From contig BCHX01000005.1 of NCBI GenBank assembly GCA_001599755.1, positions 1,000,800 to 1,064,799 on the forward strand: DNA of 64,000 nt, read 5' to 3'. Under the pieces are notes generated by a model. It had not been told where the DNA came from, did no database searches, and saw nothing but the letters and a program-made list of their open reading frames with translations. Below, piece by piece: positions 53,228-63,673 of this stretch (within the stretch, counting starts at the first letter, position 1; every line of letters starts with the position of its first letter). The position numbers and the translations under genes were made by a program. This stretch comes from Gliomastix tumulicola. Its lineage: Eukaryota > Ascomycota > Sordariomycetes > Hypocreales > Bionectriaceae.

Positions 53228-56013
53228 ATGGCAGCAATGGACCATCAAGCTCCCATCCCCTCTGTCGAGCAGGACGACAGTGACTTCCCCTGGGACTTCG
53301 ATCTTAGCGAGGGTGAAATCGCCGACATCGACGAGCCCCCCACTCGACGGCCTGGCAGTCTTCTTGAGCGGTATGTCGACACGAGGCTCACCTCTGCCCC
53401 GTCCCTGGAGCAGTCGACCTATCGCCGTGTAGTCTGGCATAACCGTGAGTCTTCCACCATCAAAGTGTATCAATTGTCTGGTAGATCCTACGAGCTGACG
53501 AAAATTAGAAGCAGCAGGGGCCGGACAGCCAACAGACGACGTGGTTTCAAATGTTCACCCATCAGGACAAGGTAAGCCTGCTCACGAAACTGAAAGGTAT
53601 CCATCACCACTCTATCAAAACGTTACTCACACTGGTCGCATACACAGAAGCAAACAACAACCCATCCTTGCCACTGACGCAGGATATGACTACGTCTGAT
53701 GCCTGTCCGACCAGAGACGAGGCACTGGAGGCCATCCGTGGCCTCTGGCCTACTGTCCGATTCTGCGACTACGTCAATGGCGGCAGCGACCGCCATGTCA
53801 TGATACGCCTTTTCCAAGAGGCCGGCCTGCCCATCGAGCAGCAGCCAACACGCTCGCCTTCGTCGGCGGACATGTCGCTTGACGAGATCAGCGACGAGCC
53901 CTCCCCTCCAGGAGGGCATGACCCTCTAGTCAAGTCGCTTCTAGCAAGTCCATCTTTCCGGGACAAGATTGCGAACTTCAATCCCCGGGGCGGTATGGAT
54001 AGACTTCTTGATCCAGAGACGCTTCAGAAAGAGCTTGACCAGCTCAAGGCCAGCTTGGGGGGTCCTCTCCCCGTTCGGGCTCCTGGCCCGGTTCGAGCTC
54101 CTAGCCCAGTTCGGGCTCCTCGCCTAGTTCGAGCTCCTACCCCCTTTTACCCTCCTCCTACAGAAGAACGGAAGGATCGAATTGCGCGCAATCTCGAGAA
54201 GCAGAGAGCCGATAAAAAGGCAGCAGCAGCTGCTGCTGCTGCTCCTGCCGCGCCTGCATTTATCACTGACGATATTACTCGGGACCCAACGTCCCCGCCC
54301 TCGTCGGAGGCTGCAGCATCCGAATCGAAATCTAACAAGTCGAACCTCTTGCGGCAAAAGATAGACGCTCTGCGCAACGCTCAGAAACCCGCAGCCCCCA
54401 AGCCGCTGACACCTGCTACGGCAGCACCCTGGGCCAGAACCTCAGTCACCCCTTTGATGGCCTCTGCGGCACTCCCATCAGCTCGAAAGCGGCCTGCACC
54501 GTTTGAGCTGGGGCCTGGAGCTCGCCCAGCTAGACGAAGCTCTTTTAACCCCCCCCCGCCACTGACTGATTTAAGTAAACCATCTTCGAAGGTCCNNNNN
54601 NNNNNNNNNNNNNNNNNNNNNNNNNNNNNNNNNNNNNNNNNNNNNNNNNNNNNNNNNNNNNNNNNNNNNNNNNNNNNNNNNNNNNNNNNNNNNNNNNNNN
54701 NNNNNNNNNNNNNNNNNNNNNNNNNNNNNNNNNNNNNNNNNNNNNNNNNNNNNNNNNNNNNNNNNNNNNNNNNNNNNNNNNNNNNNNNNNNNNNNNNNNN
54801 NNNNNNNNNNNNNNNNNNNNNNNNNNNNNNNNNNNNNNNNNNNNNNNNNNNNNNNNNNNNNNNNNNNNNNNNNNNNNNNNNNNNNNNNNNNNNNNNNNNN
54901 NNNNNNNNNNNNNNNNNNNNNNNNNNNNNNNNNNNNNNNNNNNNNNNNNNNNNNNNNNNNNNNNNNNNNNNNNNNNNNNNNNNNNNNNNNNNNNTTGCCC
55001 CACGAGACACTGAGAAACCTGAGATGGGTCTGGATTCCCCTGAAGTACAGGCCGCATCGGCAGCTCGACCTCGCTCGACTTTCCCTATTCCAAAGTCGCG
55101 TGTTGCCCCACGAGACACTGGGACGGTCTCGCGGTTCTTTTCCAACCCTATCCGCGGACCTGACGCTGTGGCACCCAAACCGGCGTCTAACAAAACAGGC
55201 CCTCGCGAGGACCCTGGAAGGGCTTGGAACTCCGGCTTGGAGTTGCTGAGAACGCAAGACGAGCTCGAAGAGCAGAAGGCCCGGCTGAAGGGGCTGAACT
55301 CGCAAGTGGCAAGGACAGAGAACGAAATCGAAAGCCTTCGCGAGAGGCAAAGCGATCTTATAGACTTGCTTATTTTCGGGCCTACACGATGCAGAGAAGT
55401 AGACACCAGCTCCTAACGCGGACTCATGAAGTAAGAATGGACCCTAACGAACCACGCACAGAAACGCAGTTGGGTCCCGACCGCCAAGCCAAAGCAGCAA
55501 GCCGACCACGATTTCGTCCCGTATAAGTCGCCTCTGCAGTACTTTCGTGACTACCGATTCCACCCGCAGTACAAAGAATCCGTACCAGGAGGGCTACGCT
55601 CGTTGACGTACAGCAACAAGATTGATGTGACGCAGGAGCTATGCCTGGACCAGCTGCGGGGAGACTACTGCCCAAGGGGTGCCCAGTGCAACTACCAGCA
55701 TTTTGAGACGGTGGTAATGCCTGGTATGTCTTATTAGATGTGTTCCCTACCGCTGTCCTCTTCGCATTCTCAGCCCCTAATGAATCTGCGTTGAGATACT
55801 GACCACGCGATCCTCGCGGCAGACGACGAGATACTGGCCCAGCTAGGGGCCTATGCAGGGAGCCGACAGGCCGAGTTCACCAAAGGACTCAAGGCACTCC
55901 TCAAAAACTTCCACGACACCAAGGTCAAGGACTTCAAGACAATCAGCCAGGGCATCATCGACTACCGGGCCCGGTTCTTCGGCGACAAGACTAAGATTCT
56001 GTCGCTGGGATAG
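53228..56013 (+). CDS. Red1-like zinc-finger protein (zf-C3H1), interrupted by an assembly gap
   Basis: Inferred exons 53228-53444, 53509-53571, 53648-55398 (containing 399 N), 55462-55723 and 55823-56013; all phases agree. The start gives MAAMDHQAPIPSVEQDDSDF and an acidic EGEIADIDEP segment. The middle is Pro/Ala-rich and disordered, with five VRAP repeats at about 54076-54140 and a short coiled coil (QDELEEQKARLKGLNSQVA) before the fourth intron. The diagnostic part is exon 4: YKSPLQYFRDYRFHP, PGGLRSLTYSNKID, then a C-x8-C-x5-C-x3-H finger (ELCLDQLRGDYCPRGAQCNY plus His). It resembles the zf-C3H1 domain of Red1, scaffold of the MTREC/NURS nuclear RNA-surveillance complex. The intron at 55399-55461 has a weak donor (GTAGAC) and is the least certain junction. 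True length is unknown because of the gap. Confidence 0.75.
54073..54145 (+). repeat. 18-bp tandem coding repeat (VRAP units)
   Basis: Consecutive units of the form GTTCGGGCTCCTGGCCCG with small changes encode about five VRAPxP hexapeptides inside the disordered region of the Red1-like protein. Confidence 0.75.
54596..54994. other. assembly gap of 399 N
   Basis: Unsequenced run inside the third exon of the Red1-like gene. Its length is a multiple of three but may be an estimate. The sequence just after it is the first of two copies of a 108-base unit. Confidence 0.95.
54995..55121. repeat. 108-bp coding repeat at gap edge
   Basis: TTGCCCCACGAGACACTG occurs at 54995 and again at 55103, a 108-base (36-codon) period giving APRDTEK and later APRDTGT. 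This suggests the gap hides further copies of a collapsed tandem repeat. Confidence 0.65.
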
Positions 56014-57134
56014 AATATCGGAGTATTATCAGAGCGAGCGAGCGAGCGAGTGAGCGAGAGAGGCTAGTAATGATCCGGATGGATTCGTTTTGGCAGCCTA
56101 CGACGGAACATGAGAGACACGTAAAAAAAAAAAAAAAGCAGAAGGACAAAAAAAGAAGGAAAATTAAGAAACCAAAAAAAAAAAGAAAGAAAAAAAGATA
56201 AGTATTTTTCAGGTAGATTTAGCCTACAGAAAATCAAAAAAATCACAAAAAAAGAAAAAGAGAAACAATTGAGTGCCATGTGACAAACCAACAAACAATC
56301 CATCATGTACCGAGATTTGCTCTCTCTTTCATCAGATGGCCAACCCAACTTGCCTGGTCCCCGCATCACCAGGGGCTCGGCAGCCAATCCGCTCGCCCAC
56401 TTCCACCTCGTGTAGACGCTAGGAGGGAGGGTGGTGGGCAGGGTGACATCTCTAGAGCGCCGCAGGTTATCTCGAACTTGAGGCCTGTCACTTTTTTTTT
56501 TTCCACTCCAGTAGAGGCCCTGGAACCGTGGGCGTGGGCGTGAGCGTGGGCGTGAGCGTGGGCGTGAGCGTGGGCGTGGGCGTGGGCCAGTGTCTGATGC
56601 CATACCCGCCGTTGAGGGAAGGGGGGGGAGATGATGCGGTGTCGAGGCGACCCTAGTCGGGGTGTTCATCTTAACACCCCAGTCATCAGCAGGCCACGAG
56701 ACTGGGTGGCGTTGAAGGCGGCTGATGGATGGGGGTGGTTTGGGGAATTTAGAAGAGCCGGACGAGGAGGATGGAGTGAGGAGGAGCAGGAGGAGGAGGA
56801 GGTCATTAGATGAAATGAATAAATAAATACACGGCTGTCACCTCTCGTGAGAAGACTACTCCCGACTGTTTCCTTCTCTTTCTGTTTGTCTGTTCTGCTC
56901 AAGGCAGTCAATGTCCCTGTTATCGACAAAGTAATAAAGGGTAAACCAAAGAGGATAGATATCATCACTGCCTACTACTTACTGCCTTCGTTGGTCATGT
57001 CTCCCTCCTACCCTTATTACTCGTGCACCGTGTTCCGCTACAACAGGAGCCGTCTGGTGCCGGCGCTGGCCATCCTCGTCTTCGTCTTCCTCTCTTTGCA
57101 TATGTACACACTCGGTCTCTACTTCAACCGCCGT
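56014..57134. other. intergenic, convergent 3' flanks
   Basis: A-rich with several A-runs (56124-56260), GAGC repeats at 56034-56060 and a GTGGGC/GTGAGC hexamer array. No gene supported. Confidence 0.55.
56528..56587. repeat. hexamer minisatellite (GTGGGC/GTGAGC)10
   Basis: About ten tandem hexamers alternating GTGGGC and GTGAGC in the intergenic region. Confidence 0.8.
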
Positions 57135-59461
57135 CTATTCCTTCCGCTTCTTGCCCGACTTGCCGCCGCCCCAAGCTGAGGAGGAGGCGAGCTTACCGCT
57201 GGTAGTGGCGTTGGCCGCCGAATGCGAGGCAGGCGAGGCAGGCGAGGCATGAGGGGCGCCGCTGGCAACGCCGCTGGCCGCGCCGCTACGCGTGACGATG
57301 CTGCCGGCCGCCGTCTTGCCGCTGCTGCCCACGAGGCTGATACCCCGTCCGTCGCGCATGCTGTCGAAGCTCAGGACGCTGGACGAGCTTCCCCGCCGGA
57401 CGCCCATGCCCTTGAGCTTTCCTGCTGAGTTTACTGGTGAGTCCTTGAGGTCCTGGTGGAGGAGAGAGGAGGAGGAGAAGCCGACGGCGGGCCGTCCTTC
57501 CGGGTTCGGTGGTGACGTCAATCCAGGGGGGGCGGGAAGGCCGATGGGAGAGGAAGGAGATTCTTGAAGTCTGACCTTTTTGATGGGTTTAGGGCTCTCG
57601 CTCTCCGTCGCCCGGTGCTGGTTGACGACGCTGTGCCCGATGTGCCCGATGTGGCCGCCGCCACCGTTCCTCGATACAACGCCCGTGTAGTAGGGCACTG
57701 CAATGGTCGACGTGTCGCTCTCCGACTCTCGTCCGGGGTGTCCTGGCGGGTAGCCCGACCCCTCGAGGCTCTCCTGGCGGATGGAGAAGTACCGGTCGTA
57801 CTCCTCCTTGGTGTGCTCGGCGTCGGTGAAGCTGTCGAGGGCGTCGAAGACGTGCTGGAAGACCTGCGCGTCGACGTCGCGCGCCCAGAGGAAGTCGAGG
57901 TGCTCGTAGTGCGGGATCTCGGTCGCGACCGTCTGCGGCGGGAGCTCCCGGAGCATGGCCTTGATGTCGACGAGCGAGTCGCTGCCGCCGTAGACGAGCA
58001 CGACGGGCGTGCGGATGTTGCGCGTCGGGTACTTGGCCACCTTGGAGTACTTGTTGGTCGTGCTCACGCTCATGGGCTGGTGCACGTCGTCGTCGTACAT
58101 CTGGAAGGACCGGTTGCGGATGATCTGGAACCAGTGGACGACCGACTTGGTGCTGGTGAAGGAGTACAGGTGCGGGTAGGCCGCCAGCTTCTGGCTCGCC
58201 GAGATGTTCTGCGTGCGCCAGTTGAAGAGGAAGGACAGGCCCATGTCGATGAGGCGGCTGAAGAGAGGCGGGTAGAGCAGCGTCTCCCACATGGTGGCCG
58301 AGCTGAGGATCGAGCGTCTGCCGAACAGGAGGAACAGAACCTGGGGGGACGCCTTGACAAGCGAGTCCACGACTCCGTTAGATAGGCCGGCCGGAGCCAT
58401 GGCCGGCGCGAGGGCAATGAAGACATTGACCTGGTTGTTCAGCTTCGGATGGATGGCCAGGGTCGCAAACGCCTGCGCCGTCCCCTGGGAGAAGCCGATG
58501 TAGGACAAGCTCTCCTGCTGCGTCGTGTCGAGGATGTATGCTATACTATCCGGGATATCGTGGAAGGCGAACTCGTCCATGGAGAAGTCCCAGAAGTTGA
58601 GGGACGTCGGGGAGCAGTGGATGGACTTTTTCGAATACTTGTTGCCGCGGTTGTTGCCGAGCTGCATGCTTGTTAGCAAGCTATAATCGTAATGTCTAGA
58701 TAGACAGGGGGCAGGGGGATGTTGAATGTTACGAACCCAGACGTCGAAACCGCGCTCTACCAGCTCAAAGGGCAGACACCGCTGCTCGTCGGTGAGGCAG
58801 ACCCAAACCTCCGAGTTCATGAGCAGGCCATGGTGCATGTAGACGACGCGCTTCTTGATGCTCGTCGGCCCGTTGTTGACCTTCTGCCCCTCCTCGCCCC
58901 TGCGCCACTGCAGTCGGTGGACGCCGAGGAGGAAGCCATCCTTGGTCTGCACAATGTGTTCTTCGGCCTCGTATCCCCAGATCTGGCAGAGTTCGACGAA
59001 ATCAGCGGCGTCCCTCACAGAGGTCGAGATAGCTGTGTCAAAGAGGTCAGCCGGTGTTCCGCGCAAGTGCTGGAGCGGTGGGAAAGGGGGTTCGGACATT
59101 TCTTTCTGTTCTCGGCCGATTGCTGTGCGGGAGAGGATAGCTTGTGGAACAGGCGACGCGACGCTCGGTAGAATAGCTGGACGATGTACGGAGCTGCGCT
59201 CAAGTCAGCGCACTGGACATAGCGAGCGCCGGGGATGGGTATCGGTGCGTACGCAAGGCGAGCGTAAGAAGTCGGATGATGGCCTCGAGACCGACAAGTA
59301 CAAACGATCCCACAAGAGCAATGTACTCAGTGCTGCCGAACGTCGGGTTAGCTCTTGTTCCTCCACAGACTGTCTCAGACTGACAGAGCAGCAGTGTCGC
59401 AAAGGATGTAGCAGGGGGGGGGAACATACGGATGCAGTCTCCCGAGGAATGGAACAGGCAT
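57135..59461 (-). CDS. membrane-anchored sterol-esterase/triacylglycerol lipase (Tgl1/Yeh type)
   Basis: Inferred minus-strand exons 59461-59430, 59332-59253, 59193-59098, 59032-58737 and 58661-57135, phases consistent, 676 residues. The N terminus MPVPFLGRLHP runs into a membrane helix (EYIALVGSFVLVGLEAIIRL). The AB-hydrolase-associated lipase region follows: ELCQIWGYEAEEHIVQTKDG, YMHHGLLMNSEVW, then FDVWLGNNRGNKYSKK, restored by removing a 75-base intron. Nucleophile elbow GFSQG; acid GGSDSLVD; His in HYEHLDFLW. The C-terminal ~170 residues are low-complexity and basic (KSGKKRKE). Likely cleaves steryl esters or triacylglycerols at lipid droplets or membranes. The third intron uses a weak GTCCGA donor and is uncertain; the shortest alternative starts at 59099 and lacks the membrane helix. 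Confidence 0.82.
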
Positions 59462-60148
59462 TGTGCTGCGAACGCGGTAGAGTACTCGTATAGAGAATGC
59501 TACATGGAAGAAGGCGAGGAATCGCTGGAAGACCCCATGGCCTGCGCGGGTTTGTCGAAGGTGGTGTGGTGGTGGGATGGGCGGGAGATGCTGGAGGGAG
59601 GTAGATTTTTGGCCCGAGACAGCGAGAGACAAGGTTACCTACGGGAAGCTCTGGGGGTGATGTCACATGTCAAATGACGAGGATTTCAGTGGCACGTAGG
59701 TTGGGGGCTGGTAAAGCATATCGAGGGGTACCTGCTCCTAGGGTTCACGGGGTCCAGTTCCAAAGTCCTTTTTGTTAGTGCACAAGATCCTTGCTCGTTG
59801 GTGGCTTCAGCGCCACAAACGGTCCTCAATGTCGGCTCTGCGTGCGAGTCTTTGAACCAGCGAACTTGAGGGAAGGGAAGGGAAGGGAAAGGAATGCAAA
59901 GAAGAAGGCAAGCACAAGGTGCGAATCAACTCGAGTTCGTCTGATCTCTCTTTGTAGAAGCGTCAACAGCTCTGAGTCTCAGTGATCGACCTTGCTTGGG
60001 CTACTAAGGTAGTACCTACGTTAGCGCCACGCTTTGTCACGCCACGCCCTGCTCCAGTTCTGCACTGACCAGCCGCAAAGTCAACATCGAATTCACCATC
60101 CCTCCAACCTCCCCAACAACCTCCAGCTCCAGGGCAAGCTCTTTCACG
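59462..60148. other. divergent region between lipase and Pet191 genes
   Basis: No gene supported; GGGAA repeats at about 59871-59893. Confidence 0.5.
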
Positions 60149-60635
60149 ATGCCGAGCTCGTGTTCAGAACTGCGTACGTGCTCCGAAAGCCTCCATATGC
60201 TTCAATGGCCCCCTTGAAGAGCCTCAGAACTAACACAGGTGCCCAACAGGCGAGGCTCTCGCGCAGTGCCTCCAGGAATCCGACTGCGTCATGGTACACC
60301 GAAACTCGGCCGCCGACTGCCTCCGCGAACCCCTCGTCGACACGCTGCCCCTCCAGTGCCGCCAGCTGAAGAAGGGCTTCGGCGAGTGCAAGCGCGGCAT
60401 GGTCGACATGCGCAAGCGCTTCCGCGGCAACATGCCCGTCGCCTACCGCACGCTCGAGGGCGCCGACAGCTCGGGTAAGGGGTACCAGCTGTACGCGGGG
60501 AAGCCGGCCTTCTCGGGCGCCGTCAAGGAGACGAGCGGGAACGAGCCGATACCGCGGGACTGGCGGGAGATCGAGAACGAGAAGTACAGGGCGGAGCTCG
60601 CGGCCGAGGCGGCGAAGAAGCAGGAGAGCAGGTGA
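60149..60635 (+). CDS. pet191: Pet191-like cytochrome c oxidase assembly factor
   Basis: Exons 60149-60173 and 60250-60635 (intron 76 bases) give 136 residues. The Pet191 core is complete: MPSSCSELREALAQCLQESD, then DCVMVHRNSAADCLREPL, LPLQCRQLKKGFGECKRGMV and DMRKRFRGN. Conserved cysteines form paired C-x9-C-type motifs of a small intermembrane-space protein needed for cytochrome c oxidase assembly. The tail (about 55 residues, ending AAEAAKKQESR) is charged and fungal-specific. Removing the intron is needed to reach the conserved first Cys; the first ATG is used. Confidence 0.93.
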
Positions 60636-60667
60636 ACTTGCCCCCACGACGAGGAAACTGTACGACT

Positions 60668-60694
60668 AGGAGAGAGAGAGAGAGAGAGAGAGAG
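60668..60694. repeat. (GA)n microsatellite
   Basis: About 13 GA units directly after the Pet191 gene. Confidence 0.8.
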
Positions 60695-61029
60695 TGCGGC
60701 GTTGGGGTGTTTACGATTACAACGGCATGGCTCTGGGATACAGATCAAGAGAGATGGGAGGAGGACAAGGAGGACTGCTCGCACTGCCAGTTCACTGGCA
60801 TTCTCGGCTTGTGTGACACTTCTAAGGTTGTCCTCCGTGTATCGATAGTGTCAATTGTACGATTGGGCCACAGCTTGGCTTCTATTGCGTCCAGTGGCAG
60901 CAACTTGTCCGGCTTTGTCCCTGCGCGTGCCCGTAGACACTCCTAAGAAGCCGCGGCAAATCCAGCCCCTGAACCAGCAACACTCTCGCCGTCGGCGGGC
61001 TAATCGGTGCCCAACACGTTCTAAGCTCA

Positions 61030-61416
61030 CCACCATATCCATCGTTCACCTTACAGTGATCTCTGAGTCCGGGGATAAGAACATCGTCTCCCTGTTCATC
61101 GAGTTCACTGAGGAGAGCCCCGTCGGATACGCGTCGGATGTGTCCGAGGTCTTCAAGGCAGCCTTCCAATCCGGCCGCTCCCGAGATCGAGTATGTGGTC
61201 CGTGATGGTCTCCTCGTCATGACAGGCAGGGCTGCGAGGGAGAAGGACCAAGACGAGCAGCTCATGTCTCTTCTTTCCCCGAATCTCTTTACTAAGCCGT
61301 GGCTCCCTGAACCAGCCCTGACGCTCACCGTTGGCAACCCCGGTCTCCTTGGGACACACTTCGATAACGGACCACGGACGATTAACACGGTACAATACGG
61401 CCCCATGCTCTACTAG
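61030..61416 (+). pseudogene. relic of a highly reducing polyketide synthase
   Basis: Two open pieces in different frames carry a PKS-like linker/enoyl-reductase entry region: NIVSLFIEFTEESP and DVSEVFKAAFQSG, then, after a shift near 61175-61185, EIEYVVRDGLLVMTGRAARE and PALTLTVGNPGLLGTHFDNG. In iterative fungal PKSs this sort of sequence (EYxxRDG, then PLxLxxGNPGLLDT) lies just before the enoylreductase. Nothing else of the roughly 7-kb gene remains. It is only a fragment of about 125 codons; a different reductase family cannot be excluded. Confidence 0.5.
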
Positions 61417-61908
61417 GACCTTTCACGGCGGCAAACGGAGACGGGAAAAGTGATAAGGCAAACTACACGCGCCTATGCCTCGGTGATTCGATACTGCTTA
61501 CTGGCTGTCCTGCAGCACCTGTCTGCCGCGGGGGCTCCTGGACGTCATCCTCAAACGCTCGACAGCCGTAGTTTGGCGCTTACAGCGTTGCAATTCGAGT
61601 AGTCATTGAATTAAACACCTGTTCAAGACAAACACTTCTGGTAACAGCAGCGGACCAATATCGTGTCTTTGATTCGCACAGTGACAAGACCGGGCTTGCC
61701 ACCCCATTACAGGGACGTACGAAGCCAGCTACCGCCAAAAATCCCTTTCTACAAGACTCAGACAGTTTCATCCGCATATGTACATATTCATTCATGATAT
61801 AGACACCTCGGGTAAGGTATGTAAGTAAGTATGTATAAGAATGGCCAGTTGCCCGCTGCCCGCTGCCCAATGACGGCACCCTTCCACCGCGTTCCTACCC
61901 CTAAATCT
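61417..61908. other. 3' flank of the LPMO gene
   Basis: No gene recognised; the region is convergent between the PKS relic and the LPMO gene. Confidence 0.5.
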
Positions 61909-62655
61909 CTAACCAGTCCAGAGCTTGGGTCCAGGGATGATGTACTCGGTGATGGTGGTGTAGGGGTTGATGAGGACACCCGGGTCGTTCTGCTTGTACA
62001 GGTTGATACCCAGCGTGCCGGCAGGGAGCTGGGTGGTGCCCGAGCCCGTGACAGCAATGTTGATGCACTGCGGGTAGGCCTGGGCGCCGTTGGCCGAGCC
62101 GGCACCGTGGAGAGCGATGGTCTCGTGGCGGAAGACGTAGTTGCCAGGCGCGAGGCTCGCAGGGACGTGCGTGGTCCACGTGTTGTTGGCGTCGATCATG
62201 TCCTGGGCGGCCCAGACCTGCGTGTCGTAGTCGATGCCGGCCTCGTCGATCTTGACCCACGAGAGGGACGCCTTGTCGACCGTCGAGCAGTCGCCGTTGC
62301 ACGGGGCGATGTACGTGAGCATGGGGCCGAGGCCGTGCGGCCACTCAGTCCACTGGAACTCGACAGTGCCGCCGGCCGCGACTGACGCCGTCACGGCGCC
62401 GGGCTCCGAGGCCTTGTGGCAGTTGATGTCGACGGTGCCGAAGGCGGCCGGCTCGACGAAGCCGTTGTCGAGGTTCTCGGCGTACCAGCCTGCGACGTCC
62501 GGGAAGGAGCCCGTGTTGACCTTCTGGTAGTAGTAGTCGAGGAGGAAGCCCTGGTTCCAGGTGCCGTCGGTGACGAAGCCCGAGACGATGCCGTGGGCAG
62601 CCGCCGATCCGGCAAACGCGCCGAGGGCGGCGAGGGTGGACGATCGGGAGATCAT
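61909..62655 (-). CDS. AA9 lytic polysaccharide monooxygenase
   Basis: Single exon of 248 residues. A signal peptide (MISRSSTLAALGAFAGSAAA, residues 1-20) is followed directly by His21, which after cleavage becomes the N-terminal His of the copper histidine brace. The second brace His is likely His107 in WPHGLGPMLTYIAPC, followed by HETIALHGA and YPQCINIAV typical of AA9. Disulfide Cys are in VDINCHK, YIAPCNGDC and PQC. It is a secreted copper enzyme oxidatively cleaving cellulose or related glucans. No CBM1 or C-terminal anchor is present. Length is usual for a catalytic-domain-only AA9. Confidence 0.94.
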   Translation of the reverse strand: MISRSSTLAALGAFAGSAAAHGIVSGFVTDGTWNQGFLLDYYYQKVNTGSFPDVAGWYAENLDNGFVEPAAFGTVDINCHKASEPGAVTASVAAGGTVEFQWTEWPHGLGPMLTYIAPCNGDCSTVDKASLSWVKIDEAGIDYDTQVWAAQDMIDANNTWTTHVPASLAPGNYVFRHETIALHGAGSANGAQAYPQCINIAVTGSGTTQLPAGTLGINLYKQNDPGVLINPYTTITEYIIPGPKLWTG

Positions 62656-63673
62656 AGCGATGGGAGGTAGTTCGTATAAGAGGAGGAGGATCTGCTTGAG
62701 AGGAATGAGAAGATATGAGTGAGTGAGTGGCTGAGTGAGTTTGCGTCTGTTTCTGTTTCTGTCGAGGCCATCCGTGGTATTTGTATCCCTTTGCCCATCC
62801 TCCTTTCTCCTTTTCCGTCCTTCCTTTTTTCCCTCTTTCCCCTCCTTCTCGTCATCCTCCGCCTGCTTTTGCCCGAGGGGCCGATAGGAAAAGTTTCACG
62901 AGCCTGGTCTCATGTTTCCAAAACCCCGGAGCGAGACGATCCGCGGTCCCGGACGGTGCGGTGGGCGGACGCACCCCTGGGCTTTCCTCCGTGCCTAAAT
63001 GAAACGGATGACGTCTCTGCGGCGTGCTCGCGTCTTTAAAGGGAAATGATCGTCGAGAAGGCGTCGGGTGTCTCCTTGGTCTTGTCCGCAAGCGCCGCGA
63101 TGCGGCTGGCTTGGAGGTTGCCAGCTGGAGGAGTCAGCCATGCAGCCGGAGGCACGCTGTATCGGGATCCTGGGGGGTGGCTCAGCAATTGGTGGAGGAA
63201 TAGCAGTCTATCTGCGACGGAGGTCACTTATGGTCTGACAATTTCCACGTTGTTCTTCCGGGGAAATGCTTAGGTCTTGGATTGTGATGGCTGAACACTC
63301 ATAGTGTGGTCGTGAAGTCAGTTTCACATTCAGGCGAGTCCTCACATGCAAGATGATCCACGCAGTGCTAGACAGGGCACGGAAAGAAAGAAAATTAGGG
63401 AAACAGCTCCATGGTTGCAACTGCTAGCATCTTAAGGAGTCGCGGTTTTGATTCTTTCTGTTTTAGAGGAAAGAGTTGCCAAATCGCCGGGCAGGCTAGA
63501 CATCCCTGTAGGGTAAGTTGCTGCAACTCGTCGTTGCCTTAGGCACCACCCTCGGCTCTCAAAGCCTTTCATTGTCACTCATGCGTATCAACCTTAGCTG
63601 CAGCTCACTCAATGTCGCCATGGAAATGGTCCGTCTCAGCGAGTAACGCCTCCATGGCTAAGTATCTGTCTTA
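62656..63673. other. intergenic, LPMO promoter side
   Basis: GAGTGAGTG-type repeats near 62717-62738 in the leader; otherwise no gene supported. Confidence 0.5.

Noticed and set aside
57564..58385. 273-codon plus-strand frame opposite the lipase
   Set aside because: Antisense of the alpha/beta-hydrolase exon, with no motif of its own.
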